From: CAZCTC01 sp964501335
GTDB lineage: Bacteria > Chloroflexota > Anaerolineae > B4-G1 > SLSP01
Direction of reading: 5' to 3'
Assembly: GCA_964501335.1 (NCBI GenBank)
Contig: CAZCTC010000029.1
Coordinates: forward strand, 25,654 to 89,653
DNA: 64,000 nucleotides
Shown here: in pieces, positions 43,193 through 52,648 of the stretch
How positions within the stretch are numbered: position 1 is the first letter of the stretch
Layout: each line of letters opens with the position of its first letter
Position numbers and translations under genes: made by a program
The notes under the pieces: model-generated
What the model saw: only the letters and a program-made list of their open reading frames with translations
What the model was told of the DNA's origin: nothing
Database searches by the model: none

Positions 43193-45535
43193 ATGGAACC
43201 AAACAAATTCCAAATCGTCGGCCAGGTGACCCCGCGCAAAGACGGCATCGCCCGCGTCACCGGCCAGGAACAATACTCCGTCGACGTCAGCCTGCCGCGC
43301 ATGCTGCACGGCCGCATCGTCGCCAGCCCCTACGCCCATGCGCGCATCAAATCCATCGACACCAGCGCCGCCGAAGCCATGGGCGCCGTCTGCCTCACCT
43401 TCAACGATATCCCCAAAATCCGCTACAACGAACGCATCATCACTGTCCCCTGGGCCCTGCACAAAGACCGCTACATCCTCGCCGACAAAGTCCGCCGCAT
43501 GGGTGAAGCCGTCGCCGCCGTCGCCGCCGAGACCGAAGAACTGGCCGAACGGGCCGCCCGCGCCGTCAAAGTGGAATACGAAGTGCTGCCCGTCGTCATC
43601 GATCCCATCGCCGCTCTCAAGCCCGAAACCGAACCCCTCTACGAGACGGTCATGTACGGCGAAAAAGAGATCCCCGTCCAGAACAACATCGCCTGCATCC
43701 GCAACATCGACGAAGGCGACGCCGACAAGGCCTTCGCCGAAGCCGATGTGATCGTCGAAGGACTCTTCGATACCCACAAGGTCTACCATGCCCAGATGGA
43801 AACCAAGACGGTCGTCTGCCGGCCCGAAGCCGACGGCGGCATCACCGTCTGGGGCACCGCCCAATCGATCCACAATGTACGCATCGTCCTGGGCCAGATC
43901 TTCGGCATCCCCCTCAGCAAGATCAATGTGAAGCGCGTCCCCATCGGCGGGACCTTCGGCTCCAGCATCCAGATGAACACCGTCTTCCCCATCGGCGTGG
44001 CGCTGGCCCTCAAAGCCCGCCGCCCCGTCAAATTGACCCTCTCCCGCGAGGAAGACATCCACGACCACACCCGCTACCCCTCGCACATCCACCTTCAACT
44101 CGCCGCCCGCAAGGACGGCACGCTGCTCGGAGCCCGCATGGATCTGGTGGCCGACCTCGGCGCCCACATCATCCAGGGCTACTCCTACCTGGGCGTCTGC
44201 GCCGGCTGGCTCGTCTCGCTCTACCGCCTGCCCAACCTGCGCTACCGCGGCACCGCCGTCTACACCAACAAGGCCCCCTCCTGCGCCATGCAGGGCTTCG
44301 GCAATCCCCAGGTCACCTTCGCCACCGAATCCCTCATGGACGAGCTGGCCGAAAAGCTGAACATGGACCCCCTGGAGCTGCGGCGCAAAAACTACGTCGG
44401 CCTGGGCGACACCTTCTGGGGCCAGGGCCCCATGGTCCGCTCGATCGTCAAAAGCGACGGCGTCCCCGAACTGCTCGACCGCGGCGCCGAAATGATCGAC
44501 TGGAACGCCCGCCCGCAGCCCGGCAGCCAGAGCGGCCGTTACCGCAAAGGGATCGGCATGGCGCGCGGCTTCCACACCTCCAGCGCCGGCGCCCCCCAGC
44601 CCGGCGATGTGATCGATTACTCCGGCGCGTTTATTAAACTCAACCAGGACGGGTCGGTCGATGTGATCTCCGCCCTGATGGACCACGGCGGCGGAACGCT
44701 CGAAGCGATGGCCAAGCTGGTCGCCGAAACGCTCTGCGTTCCTCTCGAAAAGGTCAATCTGGCGCCCGCCGAAACCTGCTCCACCGTCTATGACGTGACC
44801 ACCCACGCTACCCGCGGCGTCTACGCCGGCTGCGGCGCCGCCGTCAAGGTGGCCGAACAGGTCCGCCGCGAAATCACCACCACGGCTGCCGGATTCCTCA
44901 ATGTGATGCCCGAAGCGCTGGAACTCCGGCTCGATCCGGAACGCGGCCAGGGCCTCCTCTCTGTCCCCTCGATCCCGGGCAAGCAGATGACGCTGGCCGA
45001 AGTCGCCACCCGCTGCTGGACCGAGAGCCGCAAGACGATCGCCTCAGTCGACAGCTACCGCCCGGTCAACTGCCCGCCCGCCTACGTGACGGTCTTCCTG
45101 GAAATCGAGATCGACAGCTGGACCGGCATCGTGACGACCAAACGGGCCGTCCTGGGCAGCGACTGCGGCACCGTGGTCAATCCCGACATGGCGGCCGGAC
45201 AGCTCGAAGGCGGCCTCTCCAAAGGCGCCGGCTTCGCCCTCTACGAAGACAATGTCTGGGATGAACGCGGCCAGGTCGCCTCGCGCGGCTACTGGATCGA
45301 CGCCAAGACCCCGGCCATCAGCGAAAGCCCGCTGCTGGAAGGAATCACCACCTATTTTGCCCACACCTATGAGCCGACCGGCCCGTTGGGCGCCAAAGGA
45401 ATCGGAGAAGCCGCCGCCAACCCCGTCGCCGCCGCCTACGCCAACGCAGTCTACAACGCCATCGGCGTCCGCTTCTACGAATTGCCGATCACCCCGGAGA
45501 AAATCCTGGCCGCACTGAAGGGACATGTAGAATGA
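43193..45535 (+). CDS. Molybdenum hydroxylase large subunit (XdhA/CoxL family), system 1
   Basis: A 780-residue molybdopterin-binding subunit of the xanthine dehydrogenase family. VTGQEQYSVDVSLPRMLHGR is the N-terminal domain, and the catalytic base Glu lies in GAKGIGEAAANP near 735. Two usual sites differ: the GGGFGGK loop is GGTFGSS (near 255), and the AFRGFG segment is CAMQGFGNPQ (near 365), with Gln where xanthine enzymes have the substrate-binding Arg. A different N-heterocycle or aldehyde substrate is likely. AAGGAG precedes the ATG; its stop overlaps the next gene by four bases. Confidence 0.88.
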   Translation: MEPNKFQIVGQVTPRKDGIARVTGQEQYSVDVSLPRMLHGRIVASPYAHARIKSIDTSAAEAMGAVCLTFNDIPKIRYNERIITVPWALHKDRYILADKVRRMGEAVAAVAAETEELAERAARAVKVEYEVLPVVIDPIAALKPETEPLYETVMYGEKEIPVQNNIACIRNIDEGDADKAFAEADVIVEGLFDTHKVYHAQMETKTVVCRPEADGGITVWGTAQSIHNVRIVLGQIFGIPLSKINVKRVPIGGTFGSSIQMNTVFPIGVALALKARRPVKLTLSREEDIHDHTRYPSHIHLQLAARKDGTLLGARMDLVADLGAHIIQGYSYLGVCAGWLVSLYRLPNLRYRGTAVYTNKAPSCAMQGFGNPQVTFATESLMDELAEKLNMDPLELRRKNYVGLGDTFWGQGPMVRSIVKSDGVPELLDRGAEMIDWNARPQPGSQSGRYRKGIGMARGFHTSSAGAPQPGDVIDYSGAFIKLNQDGSVDVISALMDHGGGTLEAMAKLVAETLCVPLEKVNLAPAETCSTVYDVTTHATRGVYAGCGAAVKVAEQVRREITTTAAGFLNVMPEALELRLDPERGQGLLSVPSIPGKQMTLAEVATRCWTESRKTIASVDSYRPVNCPPAYVTVFLEIEIDSWTGIVTTKRAVLGSDCGTVVNPDMAAGQLEGGLSKGAGFALYEDNVWDERGQVASRGYWIDAKTPAISESPLLEGITTYFAHTYEPTGPLGAKGIGEAAANPVAAAYANAVYNAIGVRFYELPITPEKILAALKGHVE

Positions 45536-46980
45536 GTATGAACACCCGTCCTGAAACGATGACCAATTCCCATATCCTGTTGCAGCGCTTCGAATATTGC
45601 GAACCGGCCTCGATCGCCGAGGCCCTCGCCCTGCTGCGCGAACACGGCTCCAAAGCCCGCCTCCTGGCCGGCGGCACCCATCTGCTGGTCATGATGAAGA
45701 TGGAACGCGAGGCTCCCGAAGTCGTAATCGGTCTCCAGCGCATCCCCGGCCTCGATACCGTCGAAGCCCTGCCCGACGGCGGCCTGAAAATCGGAGCCGC
45801 CGTCACCATCCGCGCCCTGGCCGAACATCCCGTCGTACGCTCGCACTACCCGGCCCTCGCCGAAGCCTGCGACTCTTTCGGCAGCACCCAGATCCAGATG
45901 ATGGCCACCCTGGGCGGCAACCTCTGCAACGGCTCGCCCGCCTCGGACACGGTCCCGGCGCTGCTGGCCCTGAACGCCCAGCTGGTCATCGCCGGCCCCG
46001 ACGGCGAGAACACGCTCCCCGTCGAAAGCTTCTGCCTGGGCCCCGGCAAAACCTGCCTGCAATCCGACGAAATCCTCGTCGGAGTGATCCTGCCCCCGCC
46101 GCCGGCCGGCTCGCTCAGCCTCTTCGTCAAAGTGGCCCGCGTCACCGCCGACCTCGCCAAAGTCAATCTGGCCCTGACGCTGATCCGCGAAAACGACCGG
46201 ATCGCCGAATGCCGCATCGCCTTCGGCGCCGTGGCCCCCACGGTGATCCGGCTGCACAAAACCGAAGCGGCCCTCGCCGGATGTCCCTTCACCCCCGAAG
46301 TGCTCGCGGAAGCGCGCGAAAACGCCGGCAAAGAGATCTCGCCGATCGACGATGTCCGCTCGACCGCCTGGTATCGCCGCGAACTGGCCGGCGTGATGCT
46401 CCACGACGCTTTGACCCTGGCCTGGGAACGCAGTAGCCGGCCCATTGAGCCCGTCCAACTCGAATTACAAGCCATATCGGAACGCGAAATGTTGGCTCCG
46501 GCCCCCCTCCACAACGGCAAACACGAAATCACCCTCTTCGTCAATGGGAGCCGTCACCAACTCACCGTCGCGCCCAACGCCCTGCTGCTCAACGTCCTGC
46601 GCGAAGAGCTGGAACTCACCGGCAGCAAATACGGCTGCGGCATCGGCGAATGCGGCGCCTGCACCGTTCAGCTCGACGGCCGCCCCGTCCTGGGTTGTCT
46701 CGTGCTCGCCGCCGCCGCCCACGGCCATGCCGTCGTCACCGTCGAAGGCCTGCAACAGCCCGACGGCAAACTCAACGCCCTGCAACAGGCCTTCATCGAC
46801 GAAGGCGCCTTCCAGTGCGGCTACTGCACCCCCGGCATGTTGATGACGGCCCAGAGCCTGCTGGATCAGATCGCGCAGCCCGACGAAACCCAGATCCGCG
46901 ACTACCTCAAGGGCAACCGCTGCCGCTGCACCGGCTACGCCAGCATCGTCCGCGCCGTCCAACGCGCTACTGAACAATAA
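45532..46980 (+). CDS. Fused FAD and 2Fe-2S subunit of molybdenum hydroxylase, system 1
   Basis: A 482-residue fusion. Residues about 15-290 form the FAD domain (LLAGGTHLLVMMKME, ATLGGNLCNGSPASD). Residues about 325-482 form the two 2Fe-2S clusters (GCGIGECGACTV, FQCGYCTPGML, NRCRCTGY). The order FAD then Fe-S is reversed relative to the single-chain xanthine dehydrogenases, which run Fe-S, FAD, Mo. It passes electrons from the Mo site to FAD. Its ATG overlaps the upstream TGA, so the two make one enzyme. Confidence 0.9.
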   Translation: MSMNTRPETMTNSHILLQRFEYCEPASIAEALALLREHGSKARLLAGGTHLLVMMKMEREAPEVVIGLQRIPGLDTVEALPDGGLKIGAAVTIRALAEHPVVRSHYPALAEACDSFGSTQIQMMATLGGNLCNGSPASDTVPALLALNAQLVIAGPDGENTLPVESFCLGPGKTCLQSDEILVGVILPPPPAGSLSLFVKVARVTADLAKVNLALTLIRENDRIAECRIAFGAVAPTVIRLHKTEAALAGCPFTPEVLAEARENAGKEISPIDDVRSTAWYRRELAGVMLHDALTLAWERSSRPIEPVQLELQAISEREMLAPAPLHNGKHEITLFVNGSRHQLTVAPNALLLNVLREELELTGSKYGCGIGECGACTVQLDGRPVLGCLVLAAAAHGHAVVTVEGLQQPDGKLNALQQAFIDEGAFQCGYCTPGMLMTAQSLLDQIAQPDETQIRDYLKGNRCRCTGYASIVRAVQRATEQ

Positions 46981-46996
46981 ATATTAATTTAATAAT

Positions 46997-47041
46997 TTTT
47001 TATTTTTGCGCGCCGCCTCCGGCGGCGCGCAAAAATAAAAA
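46997..47041. other. Perfect 21-bp hairpin between the two molybdenum hydroxylase sets
   Basis: Arms TTTTTATTTTTGCGCGCCGCC and complement around TCC; the T-rich arm comes first. It separates two same-direction operons and may insulate or process the transcript. Confidence 0.6.
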
Positions 47042-47066
47042 TTCTATCAATCTTAAGGAGGCTTTC

Positions 47067-47933
47067 ATGCTGCCGGAATTTGAAATGAAATTGCCCGCCA
47101 CCCTGCCCGAGGCCCTTCGGGCACTGGCCGAAACCCCCAACATCGCCCCCGTGGCCGGCGGAACCAACCTCGTCGTCGACCTCCGCAGCGGCCGCCATCA
47201 TCCCGCGGCCCTGATCAACATCGCCGCCCTGCCCGAACTCCAGGGCATCAACCTGGGCGAAAACTGCCTCACCATCGGCGCCGGCGTGACCCTGACCGCC
47301 CTCCTGGAAAGCGGGCTCATCGCCGACCATGCTCCCGTCCTGCGGCAGGCCGCCGCCGTCTTCGCCAACCCGCTCGTCCGCAACCGGGCCACCCTCGGAG
47401 GCAACCTCGGCGACGCCTCACCGGCCGCCGACACCGCCCCCGCCCTCCTGGTCATGGACGCCGAAGTGATCCTGGAAAGCCTGAACGGCGGCATGCGCAC
47501 CGTCGCCATCGACGACTTCTTCGTCGGCGTCCGCAAGACGGCCCGCCGCCCCGACGAACTGATCACCGCCGTGCGCCTGCCGCTCCTGCCCGCCCACAGC
47601 GCCGCCAACTTCTACAAATTAGGGCTGCGCAAAGCCGACGCCATCTCCGTCGTCGGCGTCGCCGCCCGCCTCACCCGCGACGAAGCCGGCAACTGCACCG
47701 AAGCCCGCATCGCCCTCGGCTCCGTCGCCCCGCGCCCGCTGCGCGCCCACGCCGCCGAAGAACTTCTCATCGGCAAACCGCTCACCGCCGAAGCCATCGC
47801 CGAAGCCGCCCGGCTCGCCGCCGAAGCCGCCTCACCCATCAGCGATGTCCGCGCCTCGGCCGATTACCGCCGTCACACCGCCGGCGTCCTGGCTCGCCGC
47901 CTGCTGGCCCAGGCCGCCGATCAAATCAAATAA
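47067..47933 (+). CDS. FAD subunit of molybdenum hydroxylase, system 2
   Basis: A 288-residue CoxM/XdhB-like protein. VAGGTNLVVDLRSGRHHP (about 31-48) and ATLGGNLGDASPAADTAPALL (about 110-130) bind FAD. The C-terminal CO-dehydrogenase flavoprotein domain ends in ISDVRASADYRRHTAGVLARRLL. AAGGAGG precedes the ATG. It opens a three-gene set; the Fe-S gene starts 12 bp after its stop. Confidence 0.9.
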   Translation: MLPEFEMKLPATLPEALRALAETPNIAPVAGGTNLVVDLRSGRHHPAALINIAALPELQGINLGENCLTIGAGVTLTALLESGLIADHAPVLRQAAAVFANPLVRNRATLGGNLGDASPAADTAPALLVMDAEVILESLNGGMRTVAIDDFFVGVRKTARRPDELITAVRLPLLPAHSAANFYKLGLRKADAISVVGVAARLTRDEAGNCTEARIALGSVAPRPLRAHAAEELLIGKPLTAEAIAEAARLAAEAASPISDVRASADYRRHTAGVLARRLLAQAADQIK

Positions 47934-47945
47934 AGGGCTGAAATC

Positions 47946-48428
47946 ATGGAAAGCAAAATCATTACCCTTATCGTCAACGGGCGCACTCATAAAGTCGCGC
48001 TGGACCCCAACCTGACCCTGCTGCGCGCCCTGCGCGACGTCCTCGGCTACATCGACGTAAAGAACGGCTGCGAAAAAGGCGACTGCGGCGCCTGCACCGT
48101 CCTGCTCAACGGCGCCCCCGTCAACAGCTGCCTCGTCCTCGCCTGGCAGGCCGACGGCGCCGAAATCCTCACCAACGCCGGCCTCGGCAATATGGAACAT
48201 CCCCATCCGTTGCAGGAAGCCTTCGCCGACCTGGGCGCCGCCCAATGCGGCTACTGCACCCCGGGCATGATCCTCAGCGCCAAAGCCCTGCTGGATCACA
48301 ACCCGCATCCCAACGAATCGGAAATCCGCGAGGCCCTCTCCGGCAACCTCTGCCGCTGCACCGGCTACGGCCAGATCATCGAGGCGGTCCAGGCCGCCGC
48401 TGAACGCATGGCAGGAGATAAAGAATGA
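47946..48428 (+). CDS. 2Fe-2S subunit of molybdenum hydroxylase, system 2
   Basis: A 160-residue CoxS-type protein with all eight cluster Cys in the usual groups: CEKGDCGACTVLLNG...SC (plant-ferredoxin type), then CGYCTPGM and CRCTGYG (helical domain). It links the Mo centre to the FAD subunit. The stop overlaps the large-subunit start by four bases. Confidence 0.92.
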   Translation: MESKIITLIVNGRTHKVALDPNLTLLRALRDVLGYIDVKNGCEKGDCGACTVLLNGAPVNSCLVLAWQADGAEILTNAGLGNMEHPHPLQEAFADLGAAQCGYCTPGMILSAKALLDHNPHPNESEIREALSGNLCRCTGYGQIIEAVQAAAERMAGDKE

Positions 48429-50752
48429 ACAAGGTAACCGCCAAACCCTTACCTCCCGTCGTCCTTCCCGAACTGCATCAGATCGGCAAACCGCTCCGCC
48501 GCGTCGACGCTCTGGGCAAATGCGTCGGCACCACGGTCTACGCCGGCGATTACGTCATGCCCGGCATGCTGCACGCCCAAGTCCTCCGCAGCACCGAGCC
48601 CTCGGCCCGCATCGTCCGACTGGATACCAGCAAAGCTGCCGCGCTGCCCGGCGTCGTCTGCGTCCTCACCGCCGCCGATCTCCCGGTCGGCATCCTGGTC
48701 ACCGACATGCCCGGCCAGACCGGTCAGAAGCGCCGCTCCGGCTCCGACGCCCCCGTCCTGGCCGCCGATGTGGTCCGCTTCGTCGGCGAGCCCATCGCCC
48801 TGGTCGCCGCCGAGACGCTGGCCCTGGCCGAACAAGCCGTCAGCCTGATCGAAATCGAATACGAACCGCTGCCCGGCGTCTTCGATCCCCGCGAGGCCAT
48901 GCTGCCCGGCGCACCCGTCGTCACCCCGCCCGACAACATCGTCGCCAAATGGAAGATCCGCAAAGGCGATCTGGCCGCCGGGATGGCCGCCGCCGACATG
49001 ATCATTGAAAACACCTTCGAGGTGCCCTATATCGACCATGCCTACATCGAACCCGAAGCGGGCGTCGCCTGGGTCGATGAACGCAACGTCATCAACATCC
49101 GCGTCAACACCCAGGTCGTCGAGCACTTCCGCTCCATCGCCCTGGCCCTCGGCGTCGACCAGAACCGCGTCCACATCCAGGGGACGATGCTGGGCGGCGG
49201 CTTCGGCGGCAAAGAAGACATCACCGTCGAGATCTTCCTGGGACTGCTGGCCATGCGCAGCCACCGCCCCGTCCGGCTGGAATATACCCGTGAGGAATCG
49301 ATCCTGGCCCACTCCAAGCGCCACCCCTTCATCATCACCCATCGCACCGGCGTGAAAAAGAACGGCCGCATCACCGCCGCCGAAATCAAGTTGATCGCCA
49401 ACTCCGGCGCCTACGTCTTCCTCAGCCCCTACGTGCTGCTCTACGCCACCGCCACCTCGCCGGGCCCCTATCGCATCGACAACGTGGCCATCGACAGCGT
49501 CGCCGTGGCCACCAACAACCCCTTCGCCAGCGCCTTCCGCGGCTTCGGCGCCGCCCAGGCCTGCGCCGCCTACGAACAACAGATGGACGAAATCGCCAAA
49601 GCGCTGGGCATGGACCCGCTGGAACTACGCCGCGTGAACTACGTCAAGACCGGCGACAAGACCGCCACCGGCCAGCCCATCACCAGCGCCGCCTGGCTCG
49701 AAGAGACCGCCACCCGCGCCCTCGAAGCGTTGGGCGAAAAGACCCCCGACCAGGGCCCGGTCAAGATCGGCTGGGGCTTCGCCTCCTACATGCAAAGCTA
49801 CGGCCGCATCACCTGGCTCCACGACACCTCCCAGGCCTGGGTCAGCCTGGAACTCGACGGAGCCGTCACCATCCGCACCGGCGTGCCGGATCTGGGCGCC
49901 GGGCAGGTCTCCGCACTCTGCCAGATCGCGGGCGAAGTGCTGGGCGTTCCCCTGGACCGCATCACCATCTACAATACCGACTCCGCCCTGACCCCGCTGG
50001 CCGGCACCTCCACCGCCACCCGCCAGCTCTACATGTCGGGCAACGCCACCTATCAGGCCGCCAACGCCATCCGGCAGGTCCTGGTCGAACGGGCCTCCAA
50101 GCATTTCGAGGAACCGCCCGAAATGCTGGATCTCGCCGAAAACAAGATCTTCGTCAAAGGCAAAGCCGATCAGTCGATGACCCTCAAAGAGCTGGCCGCC
50201 ATCTGCGCCTCTGAAGGACTGCCCCTGGCCAACCTGGCCCTCTTCAAGGCCCCCTTCACCGGCCCCCTGGACCCGGAAACCGGCCAGGGTCAGATCTGGC
50301 CCGACTTCACCTTCGGGGCGCACGCCGTCGAAGTCGCCGTGGATACGGAAACCGGGGAAGTTACCCTGCTCAAAAGCATCGCCTGCCACGATATCGGCCG
50401 GGCCATCAACCCCGCCGCCGTCATCGGCCAGATCCAGGGCGGAGGCGCCCAGGGGTTGGGCTACGCCCTGATGGAAGAGGTCATCGTCAAAGAGGGACGG
50501 ACGCTCACGCCGTCGTTCTCGGAATATCTCATCCCGACCACCCACGACATCCCGACCACCCAGGCCATCGTCCTGGAATCGGGCACGGGCGTCGGTCCAT
50601 TCGGCGCCAAAGGGATCGGTGAACCCTCGCTCACCCCGGCCGCGCCTGCCGTCGCCAACGCCGTCGCCGACGCCGTCGGCGCCCGCGTCTACCGGCTGCC
50701 GCTCACCCCCGAGCGCGTCCTCGACGCCGTCGCCCGGGCAAAGAAAGAATAA
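48425..50752 (+). CDS. Molybdenum hydroxylase large subunit, system 2
   Basis: A 775-residue Mo-binding subunit with canonical family features: GGGFGGKEDI near 257, SAFRGFGAAQA near 367 (Arg kept), and GAKGIGEPSLTP near 728 with the catalytic Glu. Compared with system 1 it looks closer to purine-type dehydrogenases, though CO- and aldehyde-type enzymes share the fold; the CoxL active-site Cys motif is absent. Its distinct sequence from system 1 shows two enzymes rather than a recent copy. A short hairpin follows the stop. Confidence 0.9.
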   Translation: MNKVTAKPLPPVVLPELHQIGKPLRRVDALGKCVGTTVYAGDYVMPGMLHAQVLRSTEPSARIVRLDTSKAAALPGVVCVLTAADLPVGILVTDMPGQTGQKRRSGSDAPVLAADVVRFVGEPIALVAAETLALAEQAVSLIEIEYEPLPGVFDPREAMLPGAPVVTPPDNIVAKWKIRKGDLAAGMAAADMIIENTFEVPYIDHAYIEPEAGVAWVDERNVINIRVNTQVVEHFRSIALALGVDQNRVHIQGTMLGGGFGGKEDITVEIFLGLLAMRSHRPVRLEYTREESILAHSKRHPFIITHRTGVKKNGRITAAEIKLIANSGAYVFLSPYVLLYATATSPGPYRIDNVAIDSVAVATNNPFASAFRGFGAAQACAAYEQQMDEIAKALGMDPLELRRVNYVKTGDKTATGQPITSAAWLEETATRALEALGEKTPDQGPVKIGWGFASYMQSYGRITWLHDTSQAWVSLELDGAVTIRTGVPDLGAGQVSALCQIAGEVLGVPLDRITIYNTDSALTPLAGTSTATRQLYMSGNATYQAANAIRQVLVERASKHFEEPPEMLDLAENKIFVKGKADQSMTLKELAAICASEGLPLANLALFKAPFTGPLDPETGQGQIWPDFTFGAHAVEVAVDTETGEVTLLKSIACHDIGRAINPAAVIGQIQGGGAQGLGYALMEEVIVKEGRTLTPSFSEYLIPTTHDIPTTQAIVLESGTGVGPFGAKGIGEPSLTPAAPAVANAVADAVGARVYRLPLTPERVLDAVARAKKE

Positions 50753-51106
50753 AACACATCGATAGGGGCGCCCCTAAGGGGCGCCCTCTCCTCCAAACAC
50801 ATCCTCAGCATCTCAAATAATGGCGTCATCGTCCCAATAGAAAAGATCGCCGTCCCTGGCCGAGAAAAAGAAAACCAACCTGTGCAGTCAGTCTGGAAAA
50901 AACCATATTTTCGGCGGCTTCAGAAAGCCGCCGAAAATATGAATAAAAAAACTCTCCCCCTGCTTCGCATAGCGCGTCGTTTTTTACCAGGAAAGCACCC
51001 GTTGCGGGACGCGAAAACCGTTTTTCATCTTCGCGAATGAACAACCGCACAGGTCGAAGAAAAACCTTTTTTCACGAGCATGGGAATGCGCGGGAAATAT
51101 GTAAAC
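50753..51106. repeat. Convergent gap with terminator-like hairpin and repeat R13
   Basis: GGGCGCCCC-TAA-GGGGCGCCC (50766-50786) follows the molybdenum hydroxylase stop. Hairpin element R13 (50904-51012, + orientation, stem CGGCGGCT-TCAGAA-AGCCGCCG) fills most of the rest. No gene seen. Confidence 0.65.
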
Positions 51107-52270
51107 CTACTTTTTTCTCCCCTGCCACCATATCCCGGCATACAACAACACCATCGCCACACAACCTGCCGCGCTGAACTGCACACTCGCCGCCGGGCCG
51201 AACTGCTCCAGCAGCAGCCCCTGAATCCAGGGCAGCAACATCCCGCCGATACTCCCCAGCCCACCGGAAAAACCTACCGCTTTCCCTGCCACCGCCGGGA
51301 AATCCGCCATCACCACCGCCATTACCGTCGGATAGATCGCGCCAAAGCTGAACCCCATACCCAGAACCGCCACCACCGTGAGCGATTGCGCGCCCGTCGA
51401 TCCGGCCAGCAACAGACCGCTCAGCAAGGCCCCCGACAGACAGATACTCAACATCTGGTACGAGTTGAGCCGCATCCCCATCGCCGCCCCGACCAGCCGC
51501 CCCACCGTCAACGCCAGCCAGAAACCCGAAGCCACCCCGGCCGCGCTGTCCGCCACCATAGAAGTAGTCTGTTGCATATAGGTCGCAATCCAGCCCCCCA
51601 TTCCCGTCTCGATCCCCACATACGCCAGCAGAAAAAGGCCGAACATCCACAACAAAAACGAACCGTAGGGATTCCCCTCACCCTGCGCCGGGCGGCCCGC
51701 GATTGAGCCCGAACGCCGCATCTCCATCCGCGAAATCGGAATCAACACCAGCAACAACAATGCCGCCGCCACCACCAGAACCGGCAACCCGCTGCCCCAA
51801 TAACGCCAGATTTGACCGGCAATCGCCGGACCGGTGCCGGCCCCCACCCCGAAAAAGAGATGCAACAGATTGAGCGCCGAAACATTCCGGCTGCCGGAAA
51901 AAGCCTCCGCCACCTGCACATTGACGATCACCTCGACCATCCCCAGCCCCAGCCCACCGATCCCGGCCGCCGTCAGCACCGCCGCCAGAGATCGGCTGAA
52001 CAAAATCCCCAGCGCCCCGATGGCCAGCAACACCACCCCACACATCACGATCGGCTTCTGGCCCCACCGCTCTACCAGCATCCCGGCCGCAGCCTGAGAG
52101 ACCAGCCCCCCCAGAAACAACGCCGTGAAAGCCGCTCCCAGAGCACCCAAGGTACTCCCGGTCTGAGCCGCCAGCTCCGGCATCATCGGCCCCAGCGCCG
52201 ACGTCAGAAATCCCATCGCCAGAAAAATAGCACAGGCTACGCCTAAAACCGTCCGTTGATATCGGGTCAT
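51107..52270 (-). CDS. Major facilitator superfamily transporter, sugar/nucleobase type uncertain
   Basis: A 387-residue 12-helix protein (VACAIFLAMGFLTSALGPMMPEL first helix; GMLVERWGQKPIVMCG loop motif; LLHLFFGVGAGTGPAIAG and WIATYMQQTTSM later). It resembles FucP/YfkF-like members. Situated between the molybdenum hydroxylases and the hydantoinase, it likely imports the ring compound they degrade (inference). AGGAGC precedes the ATG. It is convergent with the hydroxylase operon and divergent from the hydrolase. Confidence 0.78.
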   Translation of the reverse strand: MTRYQRTVLGVACAIFLAMGFLTSALGPMMPELAAQTGSTLGALGAAFTALFLGGLVSQAAAGMLVERWGQKPIVMCGVVLLAIGALGILFSRSLAAVLTAAGIGGLGLGMVEVIVNVQVAEAFSGSRNVSALNLLHLFFGVGAGTGPAIAGQIWRYWGSGLPVLVVAAALLLLVLIPISRMEMRRSGSIAGRPAQGEGNPYGSFLLWMFGLFLLAYVGIETGMGGWIATYMQQTTSMVADSAAGVASGFWLALTVGRLVGAAMGMRLNSYQMLSICLSGALLSGLLLAGSTGAQSLTVVAVLGMGFSFGAIYPTVMAVVMADFPAVAGKAVGFSGGLGSIGGMLLPWIQGLLLEQFGPAASVQFSAAGCVAMVLLYAGIWWQGRKK

Positions 52271-52648
52271 CGTTGCTCCTGTCGTGTTTTTTTATTTTTC
52301 GGCGGCCTCAGAAGGCCACCGAAAAAAATAAATCATCTTCCAGACTTTCTTGCTTCCAAATCTCTACCGGCAGAATGATTGATTGATTGATTCGGTTTAC
52401 AGCCTACTTTTAACGTCCCGCAAAAGGTTTTTGCCCGGTAAAACACGACGCGCGGGGCGAAGCAGGGAGAGAATGTTTTTTGTTTGTATTTTTGCGCGCA
52501 TCAGAATGCGCGCAAAAATACGTTTTTTTTCAGAACCGTGCCGGCGGCGCAGGCTGTCTACTGTCTACTTCCTACTGTATACTTCTCCGGATGCATTTTA
52601 CCACTATAATCCACCCTACCCTTTAAATTCATCTATAAGGAGCAAACC
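52271..52648. repeat. Divergent gap with two hairpin-family members
   Basis: A solitary hairpin with loop TCAGAA (52294-52329, one mismatch) precedes element R14 in reverse (52413-52521, stem CGCGCA-TCAGAA-TGCGCG) and the CTGTCTACT tandem motif (52554-52586). TATAAT at 52605-52610 is the likely -10 box of the next gene. Confidence 0.6.

Noticed and set aside
43061..44806. 581-codon minus-strand open frame
   Set aside because: Antisense shadow of the molybdenum hydroxylase large subunit with no recognisable domain or ribosome site.
48425..50752. Aerobic CO dehydrogenase CoxL
   Set aside because: The CoxL-specific active-site Cys motif is not present; SAFRGFG is of the general hydroxylase type.
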